Positions 43,599 to 52,307 of a stretch of 64,000 bases of DNA are shown in pieces. Source of the stretch: Catellatospora citrea. Lineage in GTDB: Bacteria; Actinomycetota; Actinomycetes; Mycobacteriales; Micromonosporaceae. The stretch lies in contig NZ_RAPR01000001.1 of the NCBI RefSeq assembly GCF_003610235.1, forward strand, positions 868,001 to 932,000, read 5' to 3'. The position numbers and the translations under genes are program-made. The notes beneath the pieces are model-generated. The model saw only the letters and a program-made list of their open reading frames with translations. It searched no databases and had not been told where the DNA came from. Positions within the stretch are counted from its first letter, which is position 1. Every line of letters starts with the position of its first letter.

Positions 43599-44603
43599 GT
43601 GCGCCCGTTCGCGTACACCAAGGTCGAGACCCTCGCCGAAGCCGTCAACGCCCTGGCCGCGGCCGGTCCGCAGGCGCGGCTGCTGGCGGGCGGTACGACG
43701 CTGTACGACCTGATGAAGCTGGAGATCGAGACGCCGTCGGCGGTGGTGGACGTGCACCGGGTCGCCGACCTGGCCGGCTTCGACACCTCCGGCGACACCG
43801 AGCTGGTCTTCGGCGCGGGCGCGCGGATGGCCGACGTCGCCGAGGACGGCCGGCTGCGCCGCGACTACCCGGCGCTGTCGGAGTCGCTGTGGCGGGCGGC
43901 GTCGCAGCAGCTGCGCAACATGGCCACGCTCGGCGGCAACCTGCTGCAGCGCACCCGCTGCCCATACTTCCGGGGCGGGGAGCCGTTCGCCTGCAACAAG
44001 CGCCGGCCGGGCAGCGGCTGCGCCGCGCAGGAAGGCCTCGACCGCTCGCACGCCCTGTTCGGCGGGAGCGAGCACTGCATCGCGGTGTATCCGGGCGACT
44101 GGGCCACGGCGCTGGTCGCGTTCGACGCCGAGGTGGACGTGCTCGGGCCGAGCGGGGCCCGCAGCCTGCCGCTGTCGCAGCTGCACCGCGAGCCGGGCGA
44201 CACCCCGCAGCACGAACACAACCTCGAACCCGGCGAGATCATCACCGCGGTGCGGGTGCCGGTCACCCCGGCGGGCCGCGGGTCGGCCTACCTGAAGATC
44301 CGAGACCGGGAGTCGTACGCGTTCGCGCTGGTCTCCGCGGCGGTCGCGCTGACCCTCGACGGCGACGGCCGGGTCGACGAGTGCCGCATCGCCGTCGGCG
44401 GCGTCGCCACCCGTCCGTGGCGGGTGCCCGCGGCCGAGCAGGCACTGCGCGGCAACACGATCACCGAGGCGAGCGCCCGCGCCGCCGGGGAGGCCGCCTT
44501 CGCCGACGCGCGGCCGGGCCGCGCCAACGCGTTCAAGGTCGAGCTGGGTACGCGCACCGTCGCCGACGCGGTGCGCCTGGCCGGAAGCAGGGCGGTCGCA
44601 TGA
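43599..44603 (+). CDS. Aldehyde oxidoreductase FAD subunit with 4Fe-4S insert (PaoB-like)
   Basis: A 334-residue CoxM/XdhB-type flavoprotein. FAD-binding segments LLAGGTTLYDLMKLE and TLGGNLLQRTRC are followed by an insert with C121, C132, C141 and C160 (RCPYFRGG, ACNKRRPGSGC, SEHC). This pattern is the extra 4Fe-4S site of E. coli PaoB/YagS and is absent from ordinary xanthine dehydrogenases, so it identifies the enzyme as PaoABC-type. GTG 43599 lies 4 bp after the 2Fe-2S stop; the end overlaps the next start (ATGA). Confidence 0.9.
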   Translation: MRPFAYTKVETLAEAVNALAAAGPQARLLAGGTTLYDLMKLEIETPSAVVDVHRVADLAGFDTSGDTELVFGAGARMADVAEDGRLRRDYPALSESLWRAASQQLRNMATLGGNLLQRTRCPYFRGGEPFACNKRRPGSGCAAQEGLDRSHALFGGSEHCIAVYPGDWATALVAFDAEVDVLGPSGARSLPLSQLHREPGDTPQHEHNLEPGEIITAVRVPVTPAGRGSAYLKIRDRESYAFALVSAAVALTLDGDGRVDECRIAVGGVATRPWRVPAAEQALRGNTITEASARAAGEAAFADARPGRANAFKVELGTRTVADAVRLAGSRAVA

Positions 44604-46816
44604 GCCCGGAGCACCGACACACGCAGCCCGTCGACACCAGGCGCGTCGACGCCCGCGAGAAGGTCACCGGCGCCGCGCTGTACGCCACCGACCTGCACCC
44701 CGACCAGCTCGCCCACGCGACGCTGGCCACCGCGACCATCGGCCGCGGCCGCATCGCCGACCTGGACGTCTCCGCCGCCGCCGCGGTGCCCGGCGTGCTG
44801 CTCGTGCTCTCCCACCTCGACCACCTGGACCTGCAGTCCCCCGGGTTCGTCATGGGCGGCGGCTACGGCGTGCAGAGCCTGCAGCCGCTGCTCGACGACC
44901 GCATCGCCTACCGCGGCCAGGCCATCGCCCTGGTCGTCGCCGAGACGCTGACCGCCGCGACCGAGGCCGCGAACCTGGTACGCGCCCGCTACGAGACCGA
45001 GCCGTTCGCGGCCACCCTCGACTCCCCCGGCGTCGAGCGCATCGCCCAGCCCACGGCCATCCCGCTGCCGTTCCTGGCCGACATCGACGTCGGCGACGCC
45101 GAATCCGCGTACGCGGCCGCGCCGCTGCACGTCGACGCCACCTACGACCAGCCCGCGCAGCACCAGAACCCGATGGAGCTGATCGGCGCGACCGTCTGGT
45201 GGCGCGGCGACACCCTCATCGTGCACGAGGGCACCCAGAGCGCCGGCGCCATCCGCCACGGCCTGGCCCAGCAGCTCGCCATCGACGCCGCGAACATCGA
45301 AGTCATCTCGCCGTACACCGGCGGCGGCTTCGGGCAGAAGAACTCGCTCCAGATCCACATCGCACCGCTGGCGCTGGCGGCCCGCAGGATCGGCCGCCCG
45401 GTCAAGCTCGTCGTGTCGCGCACGCAGCTGTTCCACCACACCAGCTTCCGGCCCGCGAGCCGGCACCGGATCCGGCTGGGCGCCGACGAGCACGGCCGCA
45501 TGGTCGCCGCGATCCACGAGGTCGAGCACCAGACCTCCCGGCACGACCTGTTCCCGCTGATGTACAACGAGATCACCGCACGGCTGTACGGCATCCGCGA
45601 CTTCCGCGGCCGGCAGACCTTCGCCCGCATGGACACCCAGACCCCCGGCTTCATGCGCGCCCCGTTCGAGCACCCGGCCGCGTTCGCGTTCGAGTCCGCC
45701 GTCGACGAGCTCGCCTACGCCGCCAACCGCGACCCGCTCGAATTCCGCCTCGCCAACGACACCACCGTCGACCCGGTCAGCGGCGAGCCGTTCTCGTCCC
45801 GCCACCTGGCCCAGTGCCTGCGCCGCGGCGCGAAGACGTTCGGCTGGAGCGCCCGCCGGCAGCGCCCGGCCAGCATGCGCGCCGAGGACGGCTCGCTGGT
45901 CGGCTGGGGCGTCGCGGTCGGCGCGTACCCGGCGTCGATCGTGCCCGCCACCTCGCACGTGGTCGCCGGCGCGGACGGCCGGGTCCGCGTCGAGGTCGAC
46001 GGGCACGAGATGGGCCAGGGCATCCGGTCCACCATCGCCCTGCTGGTCGCCGAGGACCTCGGCATCGACGTGCGGCACGTCGACATCGTCGTCGGGGACA
46101 CCCGGGTCGCGACGCAGCACCTGACCGCCGGGTCCTGGGGCACCGCCTCCGCGCTCGGCGCGGTGCACGCGGCGCTGCGAGAACTGCGCAAGCAGCTCGG
46201 CGCGGACGTCGGCGGCCCGGTGGACGTCTCCGCCGCGGTCCGCGCGGCGAGCCGCGACACCGTCGAGGCTCGTGCCGCGACGCTCGGGCCGGGCCAGACG
46301 GAGCAGGACGGCGAACGCGCCCGCCAGGGCCACCCCGTCATCGCCGGGCCGGAGTTCCCCGGATACAGCACGTTCAGCTGGATCGCCCACTTCGTCGAGG
46401 TGCGCGTCGAGCCGACGACCTGCCGCATCCGCGTGCCCCGCGTCGTCAGCGTCGCCGACTGCGGCCGGGTCGCCAGCCCCGTCACCGCCGCCAGCCAGGT
46501 GCGCGGCGGCATCGTCTGGGGCATCGGCGCGAGCCTGCGCGAAGCCGGCGAGGTCGACCCCCGCTACGGCGGCTTCCTCAACGCCAGCCTCGAGGAATAC
46601 CCGGTGCCGGTCAACGCCGACATCGGCACCCTCGACGTCGACTTCATCGGCGAACCCGACCTGCGCTTCCACCCCGTCGGGGTGAAGGGCCTCGGCGAGG
46701 TCAGCATGGTCGGCGTCGCCGCGGCCGTCGCCAACGCCGTCTACCACGCCACCGGCGTGCGCCACCGCCGCCTGCCGATCCGCATCGAGGACGTGCTCGC
46801 CGGGGCGACCGCGTAG
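44600..46816 (+). CDS. Aldehyde oxidoreductase molybdenum subunit (PaoC-like)
   Basis: A 738-residue catalytic subunit. Motifs: VTGAALYATDLHPDQL near the start, TGGGFGQKNSLQIH for the cofactor, QTPGFMRAPFEHP around the second domain, GHEMGQGIRSTIALL, and the catalytic glutamate in HPVGVKGLGEVSMVG near the end. Length equals E. coli PaoC. Related enzymes oxidise aromatic and aliphatic aldehydes to acids and carry molybdopterin cytosine dinucleotide. No XdhC/PaoD-type insertion chaperone gene is adjacent, so it must be supplied from elsewhere. Confidence 0.9.
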   Translation: MSPEHRHTQPVDTRRVDAREKVTGAALYATDLHPDQLAHATLATATIGRGRIADLDVSAAAAVPGVLLVLSHLDHLDLQSPGFVMGGGYGVQSLQPLLDDRIAYRGQAIALVVAETLTAATEAANLVRARYETEPFAATLDSPGVERIAQPTAIPLPFLADIDVGDAESAYAAAPLHVDATYDQPAQHQNPMELIGATVWWRGDTLIVHEGTQSAGAIRHGLAQQLAIDAANIEVISPYTGGGFGQKNSLQIHIAPLALAARRIGRPVKLVVSRTQLFHHTSFRPASRHRIRLGADEHGRMVAAIHEVEHQTSRHDLFPLMYNEITARLYGIRDFRGRQTFARMDTQTPGFMRAPFEHPAAFAFESAVDELAYAANRDPLEFRLANDTTVDPVSGEPFSSRHLAQCLRRGAKTFGWSARRQRPASMRAEDGSLVGWGVAVGAYPASIVPATSHVVAGADGRVRVEVDGHEMGQGIRSTIALLVAEDLGIDVRHVDIVVGDTRVATQHLTAGSWGTASALGAVHAALRELRKQLGADVGGPVDVSAAVRAASRDTVEARAATLGPGQTEQDGERARQGHPVIAGPEFPGYSTFSWIAHFVEVRVEPTTCRIRVPRVVSVADCGRVASPVTAASQVRGGIVWGIGASLREAGEVDPRYGGFLNASLEEYPVPVNADIGTLDVDFIGEPDLRFHPVGVKGLGEVSMVGVAAAVANAVYHATGVRHRRLPIRIEDVLAGATA

Positions 46817-47000
46817 GCCGGCGTGCCCGCTGTGCGCCGCCTGTGATCACTGGACGTCGCCTGTACACCATCCACGCATCCCGGCATGGAACCGACATCG
46901 TCGCGCTCTTCTGCCAGGACCGTCGGAGGTTGCCTGGGCGCTTCGCCGAGGAAATCGCGGCAGCGTCGGAAGCTCACCGATCCCAAGGAGGCGAGCTTCC

Positions 47001-47462
47001 ATGATGAAGTTCTCGAAGAAGACCCTGGTCACGGCCGGAGCAGCGGGTGTACTGGCGCTGGGCATCGCCGCGCCCGCCACGGCATGGGCGGCCGAAGGCA
47101 GCGGATCCGCGTCCACCGCGACCGCGTCGCAAGCCAAGGACAAGGGCGGCCAGCGGGCCGAACATCAGCAGAAGCTGGCCGAGGCGCTCGCCAAGGAACT
47201 CGGCGTCGACCAGGCCAAGGTCTCGGCCGCGCTGGAGAAGGTGCAGTCCCAGCTGCGCCCCGACGCCAAGGCCCGTGACAAGTCCGGCGACAAGACCGCC
47301 GACCGCACCCAGCAGCTCAAGGACCGGCTGGCCGCGGCCGTCAAGGCCGGCAAGCTGACCCAGGCCGAAGCAGACGCGATCACCAAGGCGGCCGAGGCGG
47401 GCGTGCTCGGCGGCCACGGCCACGCACCGGACCGTGCCTCCTCCAGCGAGTCCGGCAAGTGA
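47001..47462 (+). CDS. Secreted Ala/Lys-rich helical protein
   Basis: A 153-residue protein with a clear Sec signal peptide (KKTLVTAGAAGVLALGIAAPATAWA, cleavage about residue 31). The mature part is hydrophilic and helical with two related segments: KLAEALAKELGVDQAKVSAALEKV and RLAAAVKAGKLTQAEADAITKAAEAG, a repeat type common in actinobacterial exported proteins of unknown function. AAGGAGG lies before ATG 47001. A strong terminator follows. Confidence 0.8.
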   Translation: MMKFSKKTLVTAGAAGVLALGIAAPATAWAAEGSGSASTATASQAKDKGGQRAEHQQKLAEALAKELGVDQAKVSAALEKVQSQLRPDAKARDKSGDKTADRTQQLKDRLAAAVKAGKLTQAEADAITKAAEAGVLGGHGHAPDRASSSESGK

Positions 47463-47466
47463 CCCG

Positions 47467-47502
47467 GCGGGCGGCGTCCGGAATGCTCCGGACGCCGCCC
47501 GC
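47467..47502 (+). terminator. Strong terminator hairpin
   Basis: Perfect 16-bp stem, GCGGGCGGCGTCCGGA (47467-47482) and its complement (47487-47502), with loop ATGC, 4 bp after the stop of the secreted protein gene. Confidence 0.8.
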
Positions 47503-47706
47503 TCGCGGTCAACACGTGAGCACCGTGTGAGCGAACCAGCTCATGCCGCGCTAACAGGACATGCGATGGGCTGTCCCCATGAACGACGTGCGCACCCCGC
47601 TCCCCCGACGATTCCGCCCGCGACGACATCCGCTCGGCCGCGGCCTCCGGCGCACGCCGAGCGGGCCCGGCGTCATCGTCGCGTTCGCGTAAACGGTTCC
47701 GCGCCC

Positions 47707-48399
47707 ATGGCCCGCGTACTCCTGATCGACGATCACCGCCCGGCCCGCGAAGGCCTGCGCTTGGCGCTGACCAGGCACGGCCACATTGTCGACACCGCCG
47801 ACAGCGGCGAGCAGGGCCTCGCCCGACTGCGTACGTTCGCCGCCCAGGTCGTCGTGCTCGACCTCGCACTGCCCGGCATGGACGGCTTCGACGTGTGCCG
47901 CCACCTGCGGGACGAAGGCGACCTGCCGATCATCGTGTTGACCGCCCGCGACGACGACATCGACGTCGTCGCCGCCCTGGAGGCGGGCGCAGACGACTAC
48001 GTGGTCCAGCCCGTGCACGCCCGGATCGTCGAAGCACGCATCCGCGCGGTCCTGCGGCGTGCCTGCCGCACGTCGGGCAGATCGGCCCGGCCCGAGGGAT
48101 CCGAGCAGCACGGCGCGCTGAGCATCAACCGGGCCTCGCTCTGCGTCGGCAAACACGGCCGGCGCGTCCGGCTCGCCCCCACCGAGATGCGGCTGCTGCT
48201 CACCCTGTCGGCCACACCCGGCCGGGTGCACAGCCGCCACCAGCTGCTCGAAGCCGTCTGGCAGCACGACTTCCTCGGCGACTCCCGCCTGGTCGACGCC
48301 TGCGTGCAACGCCTGCGCGCCAAAATCGAGGACGACACGACCACCCCGGTGTACGTGCAGACGGTCCGCGGCTTCGGCTACCGCTTCGGCCCGCTGTGA
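47707..48399 (+). CDS. Orphan OmpR-family response regulator with altered receiver
   Basis: A 230-residue regulator: receiver domain with D8-D9, phospho-acceptor D52 (LDLALPGMDG) and T79 (IVLTARD), then an OmpR/PhoB winged helix (VRLAPTEMRLLLTL, VDACVQRLRAKIED, VQTVRGFGYRFG). The invariant lysine of receivers (normally VVKP) is Q101 (YVVQPV), so phosphorylation chemistry may be impaired or altered. No histidine kinase gene lies beside it. ATG 47707 begins exactly at the domain; the longer open frame upstream has no protein character. An inverted-repeat element follows. Confidence 0.88.
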   Translation: MARVLLIDDHRPAREGLRLALTRHGHIVDTADSGEQGLARLRTFAAQVVVLDLALPGMDGFDVCRHLRDEGDLPIIVLTARDDDIDVVAALEAGADDYVVQPVHARIVEARIRAVLRRACRTSGRSARPEGSEQHGALSINRASLCVGKHGRRVRLAPTEMRLLLTLSATPGRVHSRHQLLEAVWQHDFLGDSRLVDACVQRLRAKIEDDTTTPVYVQTVRGFGYRFGPL

Positions 48400-48414
48400 T
48401 CCCACACCCCGCCC

Positions 48415-48495
48415 CTTGATCGTCCGACTTGCCAGGCAGGTGGGCGTATCTTGACCGCGCTTTCGCACACCTGCCGGGCAAGTCGAACGATCAAG
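48415..48495 (+). repeat. Intergenic inverted-repeat element, copy 2
   Basis: Arms at 48415-48442 and 48468-48495 pair along 28 positions with three mismatches; the core reads CGACTTGCC...GGCAAGTCG and the outer ends CTTGATCGT/ACGATCAAG. The loop side holds GGGCGTATCTTGACC, shared with the other copies. It fills the gap between a convergent response regulator and acyltransferase, and the TGA stop of the acyltransferase (48491-48493) lies inside the right arm. Confidence 0.85.
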
Positions 48496-49678
48496 ACCGG
48501 ACTTCCGCCGTTTCGGGCCGTCCTGAATCCGTCACCGGCGACGCGGACGGCACCGCGGCCGGTCCCGTCTTGACGCTCTCGATCGGACTCGTGGGTGCGA
48601 GCCCCGCGCCAGAGCGCCCACGCAGCCGTGGCAGCTCGAACAGCCACGACGCGCCCAGGCCGAGCAGCACCCAGTGGATCAACAGGCAGATCGCGATCAC
48701 CACGGCTGACAGGACCGCCGGATAGCACAGCGCCGCGATGATCTGGCCGGTGTAGCCGAGGTTCGAGATCGGGTCGTGCAACACCAGGTGCAGCAGGGCC
48801 AGCACCGGCATGTGGATCACGTAGATCGGCAGGGTACGGCGTCCGAGTGCGGCGAGCGGGCCGCCGATGGCAGGGCTTCGGGAGAGGCGGGCGGCTGCGG
48901 TCACCCCGAACGCCACCGCGACGAGTCCGACGGCGAGCCACACGCCGGGCCACTTTTGCGCACCCGCTGCGGCCATGGCGGCCAGCGCGGTCGCGTACGC
49001 GAGGAAGGAAAGCACGAGCCGACGGTTGGTGACGGTCTCCGCCCAGCGCTCGATGACGGGCCGGAAGTAGACGCCCGCGAGGAAGAACACCAGGTTCTGG
49101 TAGAGGCCGCCGCGGTCACCGGGGGTGGCGAGCACGCCCGTCGCAGTGATCGCCGACAGGGCTGCGGCGGCTGTGAGCACCACGGCGCGCGGCACCCGGT
49201 GCAGCGCTTTGGCGATGACGAAGTAGGCCGCGAGGGCGTAGAGGTACCACAGGTTCGACGGTGTGATGGTGAGCTGTTCCAGCAGGGCGAGGGCGGAGTC
49301 CGCGCGGGCGGTGGTGAAGTCCGGCACGGCGCTCAGGAGCACCGTGTGGATCAGCAGCCAGGCGGCGTAGAGGTAGAGGAACTTGGCGATGCGCGATCGT
49401 GCGGTCTGTCGCCAGGTCCGGGCCAGGGCGGTGGTCGCGAAGACACCGGAGATGGTGAAGAACAGCGGCATCCGCAGCGGGAGCAGTTGTTCCCCGAGGG
49501 TGCCCCAGGCACCGGGCAGGGGGATGCCGATGTGCCAATCGACCTGCAGGTAGTCCTTCATGACCACGTGCCACAGCACGACAAGCACGATGCAGGCACC
49601 TTTGGCGGTGTCCGCCCACAATGCACGCGGCCGCGTCTGCGCGGTGACGGTTGATGGCGGAGTCGTTTCTGTTCGCAC
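48491..49678 (-). CDS. Membrane acyltransferase (acyltransferase 3/fucose 4-O-acetylase-like)
   Basis: A 395-residue integral membrane protein with about ten helices. Helix 1 reads DTAKGACIVLVVLWHVVMKDYL, with the conserved His of acyltransferase-3 proteins, followed by RMPLFFTISGVF (the 'PLFFxxSG' motif). It resembles the fucose 4-O-acetylase branch that acetylates sugars of cell-surface glycans. The C-terminal about 50 residues are hydrophilic and Ser/Pro-rich; the last codons and stop are provided by the repeat element. GTG 49678 is the first start; a few residues could be trimmed. Confidence 0.87.
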   Translation of the reverse strand: MRTETTPPSTVTAQTRPRALWADTAKGACIVLVVLWHVVMKDYLQVDWHIGIPLPGAWGTLGEQLLPLRMPLFFTISGVFATTALARTWRQTARSRIAKFLYLYAAWLLIHTVLLSAVPDFTTARADSALALLEQLTITPSNLWYLYALAAYFVIAKALHRVPRAVVLTAAAALSAITATGVLATPGDRGGLYQNLVFFLAGVYFRPVIERWAETVTNRRLVLSFLAYATALAAMAAAGAQKWPGVWLAVGLVAVAFGVTAAARLSRSPAIGGPLAALGRRTLPIYVIHMPVLALLHLVLHDPISNLGYTGQIIAALCYPAVLSAVVIAICLLIHWVLLGLGASWLFELPRLRGRSGAGLAPTSPIESVKTGPAAVPSASPVTDSGRPETAEVRS

Positions 49679-49848
49679 CGCCCGAAACTGCCAACGCGGT
49701 GTCCGCGCCTGTCGCGCAAACCGTCACGAGATCGTCACAAGTGTGGCGTCAATGAAACGACAAGTTGAACTTGCGCAGGAAATCCGGGCGTGGCCACCCT
49801 CGATATAACTGACCAGCGAGTCTGCTGATCATCTGCTACGGTTCCGGC

Positions 49849-50550
49849 GTGCCGAAACCCCCCGCCGACCCCTGGGCGGAAGAACCGCCAGCAGCGGACC
49901 ATGCTCCGATGTCCCGCAGCCTCCGACCGATCATCGCAGTCGGCCTTGCGGTCGTCATCCTATTGGGAAGGTTTTGGCTGAGGAACTCGTTCGACGACGT
50001 CGATGCCACGCCTCCTGAATCCACTATTACCCTGGACCTGCCGGTGCCGGTGCCGTTGCCGGAGCTGGTGCCGATGCCGTCGTTGACGGCCCTGCCGCCG
50101 CCAAGGACGATGTCCCCACCCGCACCCGCAAGCGCTTCGCTCGGTGGCCGGCTCGAAGTGACAACCCCAGTGGGTGACCGGGTCCGGCTCGTGGTGAAGT
50201 CGGTCACCACCGGAGTCAAGTCCACCAATCCTTATGGCGTCGACAAGAACGGCACCGGCTACGCGGTCGTCAAGGTGGAGTTCACCTGTCTCGCCGTCCG
50301 CGGCGGCACCCGCGGCTGCACCGCGAACCCGTTGAGCTTCCGGGTCGTCGGCGCCGATGGCGTGGTGTACCCCTCGGTGATACGAGCCGGCATGGCGGAG
50401 GCCGACCAGCTGTCGCTCACTCCGATGCAGGACGGGCAAACCCAATCGGGCTCGATCGTCTTCGACGTCTCGAAAGCCGCCATGGCCGGCGCGAGGATCG
50501 AATACATCGACATTGCGAAATGGCCGCTGGCGGTCTGGGTGCAGTCCTAA
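49849..50550 (+). CDS. Single-pass membrane protein with DUF4352-like extracellular domain
   Basis: A 233-residue protein: Pro-rich cytoplasmic start, one membrane helix (IIAVGLAVVILLGRFWL), a Pro/Val/Ser-rich linker, and a beta-rich domain from about residue 100 (LEVTTPVGDRVRLVVKSV, YAVVKVEFTCLAV, SGSIVFDVSKAA) that resembles DUF4352, an immunoglobulin-like exported domain. Two Cys (TCLAV, GCTAN) may form a disulfide. GTG 49849 is the start; the role is unknown. Confidence 0.7.
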   Translation: MPKPPADPWAEEPPAADHAPMSRSLRPIIAVGLAVVILLGRFWLRNSFDDVDATPPESTITLDLPVPVPLPELVPMPSLTALPPPRTMSPPAPASASLGGRLEVTTPVGDRVRLVVKSVTTGVKSTNPYGVDKNGTGYAVVKVEFTCLAVRGGTRGCTANPLSFRVVGADGVVYPSVIRAGMAEADQLSLTPMQDGQTQSGSIVFDVSKAAMAGARIEYIDIAKWPLAVWVQS

Positions 50551-50654
50551 CAAGTCCTCATCAACGAATCCGGGCAGAGGTCATTCGTCCAGAAGCATCG
50601 CGGCTGGCTTCGACCGATGGGCCATGCCGATCGCGCAAGCGAATGTGACCGCGT

Positions 50655-51428
50655 TCAGCCGAGCGGCGGCAGGTCCACGGCGAGCACCCGGGCGCGCACC
50701 TGGAAGCCGACGCTGTCGTACAGCCGGCGGGCGTGGTTGCCGTCGGCGACCTCCAGCCCGAGCCGCGGCAGCCCGGCCGCGTGGGCGCCGTGCATCGCGT
50801 GCACCAGCAGCGCCCGGCCGAGCCCGAGGCCCTGCGCGGACGGCGCGACGCCCAGGTTGAGGATCCAGGCGCAGTCGTCCTCAGTCCACGGCACGGGCCC
50901 GGCGCACAGCACGTGTCCGGCGCTGCGCCCGTCGGGTCCGGCGACCCGCGCCGAGGCCTCGGCCAGCGGCGGCACCGGGTCGCCCTGTTCGAACATGGAC
51001 CTGATCTGCTTGGTGTCGCTGTCCTGCCACCGGCCGTCGGGGTGCTCGGGGCCGTACGCCGCGCCGAGCCCTTCGGCCAGGTCGTCGTCCCAGCCACCGG
51101 GCCGCAGCGACCAGCCGGCGGGCAGCGGCGGCAGCAGCGGGAGTCCGGCCAGGTCGTGGTGCATCTCCGTGGCGGCTCGGCGCAGCCGCAGGCCGCCGTC
51201 GACCAGTGCGCGGGCGAGCGCGTCGTCGGGCGTGGTCAGCCGGCGTCCGGCGAGGTCGTGGCGGGCCTGCGCGGCGACCTGGGCGAGGTCCGCGCCGGGC
51301 ACCGGCAGCACGCGCTCGGCGAGCGGGGTGCCGTCGTCCTCGCGCAGGCGCAGCCGGGCGAGCGGGGTGCCGTCGTCGGCGTGCAGCAGCGTGGTGACGG
51401 TGTCGGCGTGCTCAGAGCGCAGGGGCAT
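50655..51428 (-). CDS. GNAT-family N-acetyltransferase
   Basis: A 257-residue protein with an unassigned N-terminal half and a C-terminal GNAT domain: WILNLGVAPSAQGLGLGRALLVHAMHGA (acetyl-CoA pyrophosphate loop, Q/RxxGxG/A form QGLGLG) and LGLEVADGNHARRLYDSVGFQVRAR. It should acetylate an amine on a small molecule or protein. The N-terminal repeat (two 'DDGTPLA' segments, LLHADDGTPLARLRL and LREDDGTPLAERVL) is unusual. ATG 51428 is the first in frame. Confidence 0.85.
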   Translation of the reverse strand: MPLRSEHADTVTTLLHADDGTPLARLRLREDDGTPLAERVLPVPGADLAQVAAQARHDLAGRRLTTPDDALARALVDGGLRLRRAATEMHHDLAGLPLLPPLPAGWSLRPGGWDDDLAEGLGAAYGPEHPDGRWQDSDTKQIRSMFEQGDPVPPLAEASARVAGPDGRSAGHVLCAGPVPWTEDDCAWILNLGVAPSAQGLGLGRALLVHAMHGAHAAGLPRLGLEVADGNHARRLYDSVGFQVRARVLAVDLPPLG

Positions 51429-51630
51429 CCCGGAACCCTATCGGGTTGATCTTTGGTGGCTCGGCAGTGGATGTCGTCGCCGGTGCAGCTCGCGACCGGT
51501 GGGCAGCATCCTGTGTGATCCGCCGCAGCTGCGGCCACCGGCTACCGGGGCGCACCAGTGGCTGCGCGCCGTCAAGGCGGGCCTCGCATCGGGCGATCGG
51601 ACGAGGTGAATAGTCCCAGGTCAGGCTATC

Positions 51631-52269
51631 GTGTCGCGGGTGGAAGCGATGTGGTGGCGGATCCCGCTGGGGTTCCTGGCAGTGGTGGGCGCCCCGGTGT
51701 ACCTCTGGCATGTCTGGCGGGTGGTGCCATCGCTGTGGCGCGGCGAACACGAGGGTTCGCTGCCCGTCGGCCACGTGCGGATGTACGACGTTTTCCCGCG
51801 CAGCTACCTGACCGCACTGCTGCCACTGTCCGCGATGGCCGGTTTCTTCCTGCTGCTCGGGCTGCAATTCATGGTCGGCGCGCTGACCATCGCGCCGGCT
51901 AAGGGCGCCTTCCTGCTGATGGGCCTGACGGTGCCGCTGACCGTGCTGCAATGGGTCGTCAACGCGTACAACCGGCCGCGCGCGCTGGTGCCGCCGGCCT
52001 TCCGGGACCAGCTGGGCTGGGTCGAGGTGCGGCGTCGGCGGCGGTCGAACCGCCGGGCCGGACGGCCGGACACCGACCACCTCGTCGAGATCCTCGTCTT
52101 CGGCCCGCCAGGAGCAGACTCGGTGGCGATCTGCGCCGAGGCCGGTTGCCGATGGCGGGCAGTGCCGGACCGCCGCGCCCACGTGCCCGAGCTGAGCCTG
52201 CGGAACAAGGCCACTCGGCACAGCTCACGGATCACCGTGGACAGGGTCCGACCGACCGCGGACGTCTGA
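51631..52269 (+). CDS. Membrane protein of unknown function
   Basis: A 212-residue protein with three hydrophobic helices in its first half (WWRIPLGFLAVVGAPVYLWHVW, YLTALLPLSAMAGFFLLLGLQF, AFLLMGLTVPLTVLQWVVNAY) and a basic cytoplasmic C-terminal half. GTG 51631 is in-frame first; ATG 51649 would begin directly at the first helix and is equally plausible. Family not recognised. The C-terminal 60 residues contain AEAGCRWRAVPD but no full motif. Confidence 0.7.
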   Translation: MSRVEAMWWRIPLGFLAVVGAPVYLWHVWRVVPSLWRGEHEGSLPVGHVRMYDVFPRSYLTALLPLSAMAGFFLLLGLQFMVGALTIAPAKGAFLLMGLTVPLTVLQWVVNAYNRPRALVPPAFRDQLGWVEVRRRRRSNRRAGRPDTDHLVEILVFGPPGADSVAICAEAGCRWRAVPDRRAHVPELSLRNKATRHSSRITVDRVRPTADV

Positions 52270-52307
52270 CCCACGCATTCTCCCCGGCGCGCGAGGCGAA
52301 CGGCTGA

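Noticed and set aside
44288..46765. 825-codon antisense frame over the PaoC-like gene
   Set aside because: No recognisable domain; the sense strand encodes a complete molybdenum subunit.
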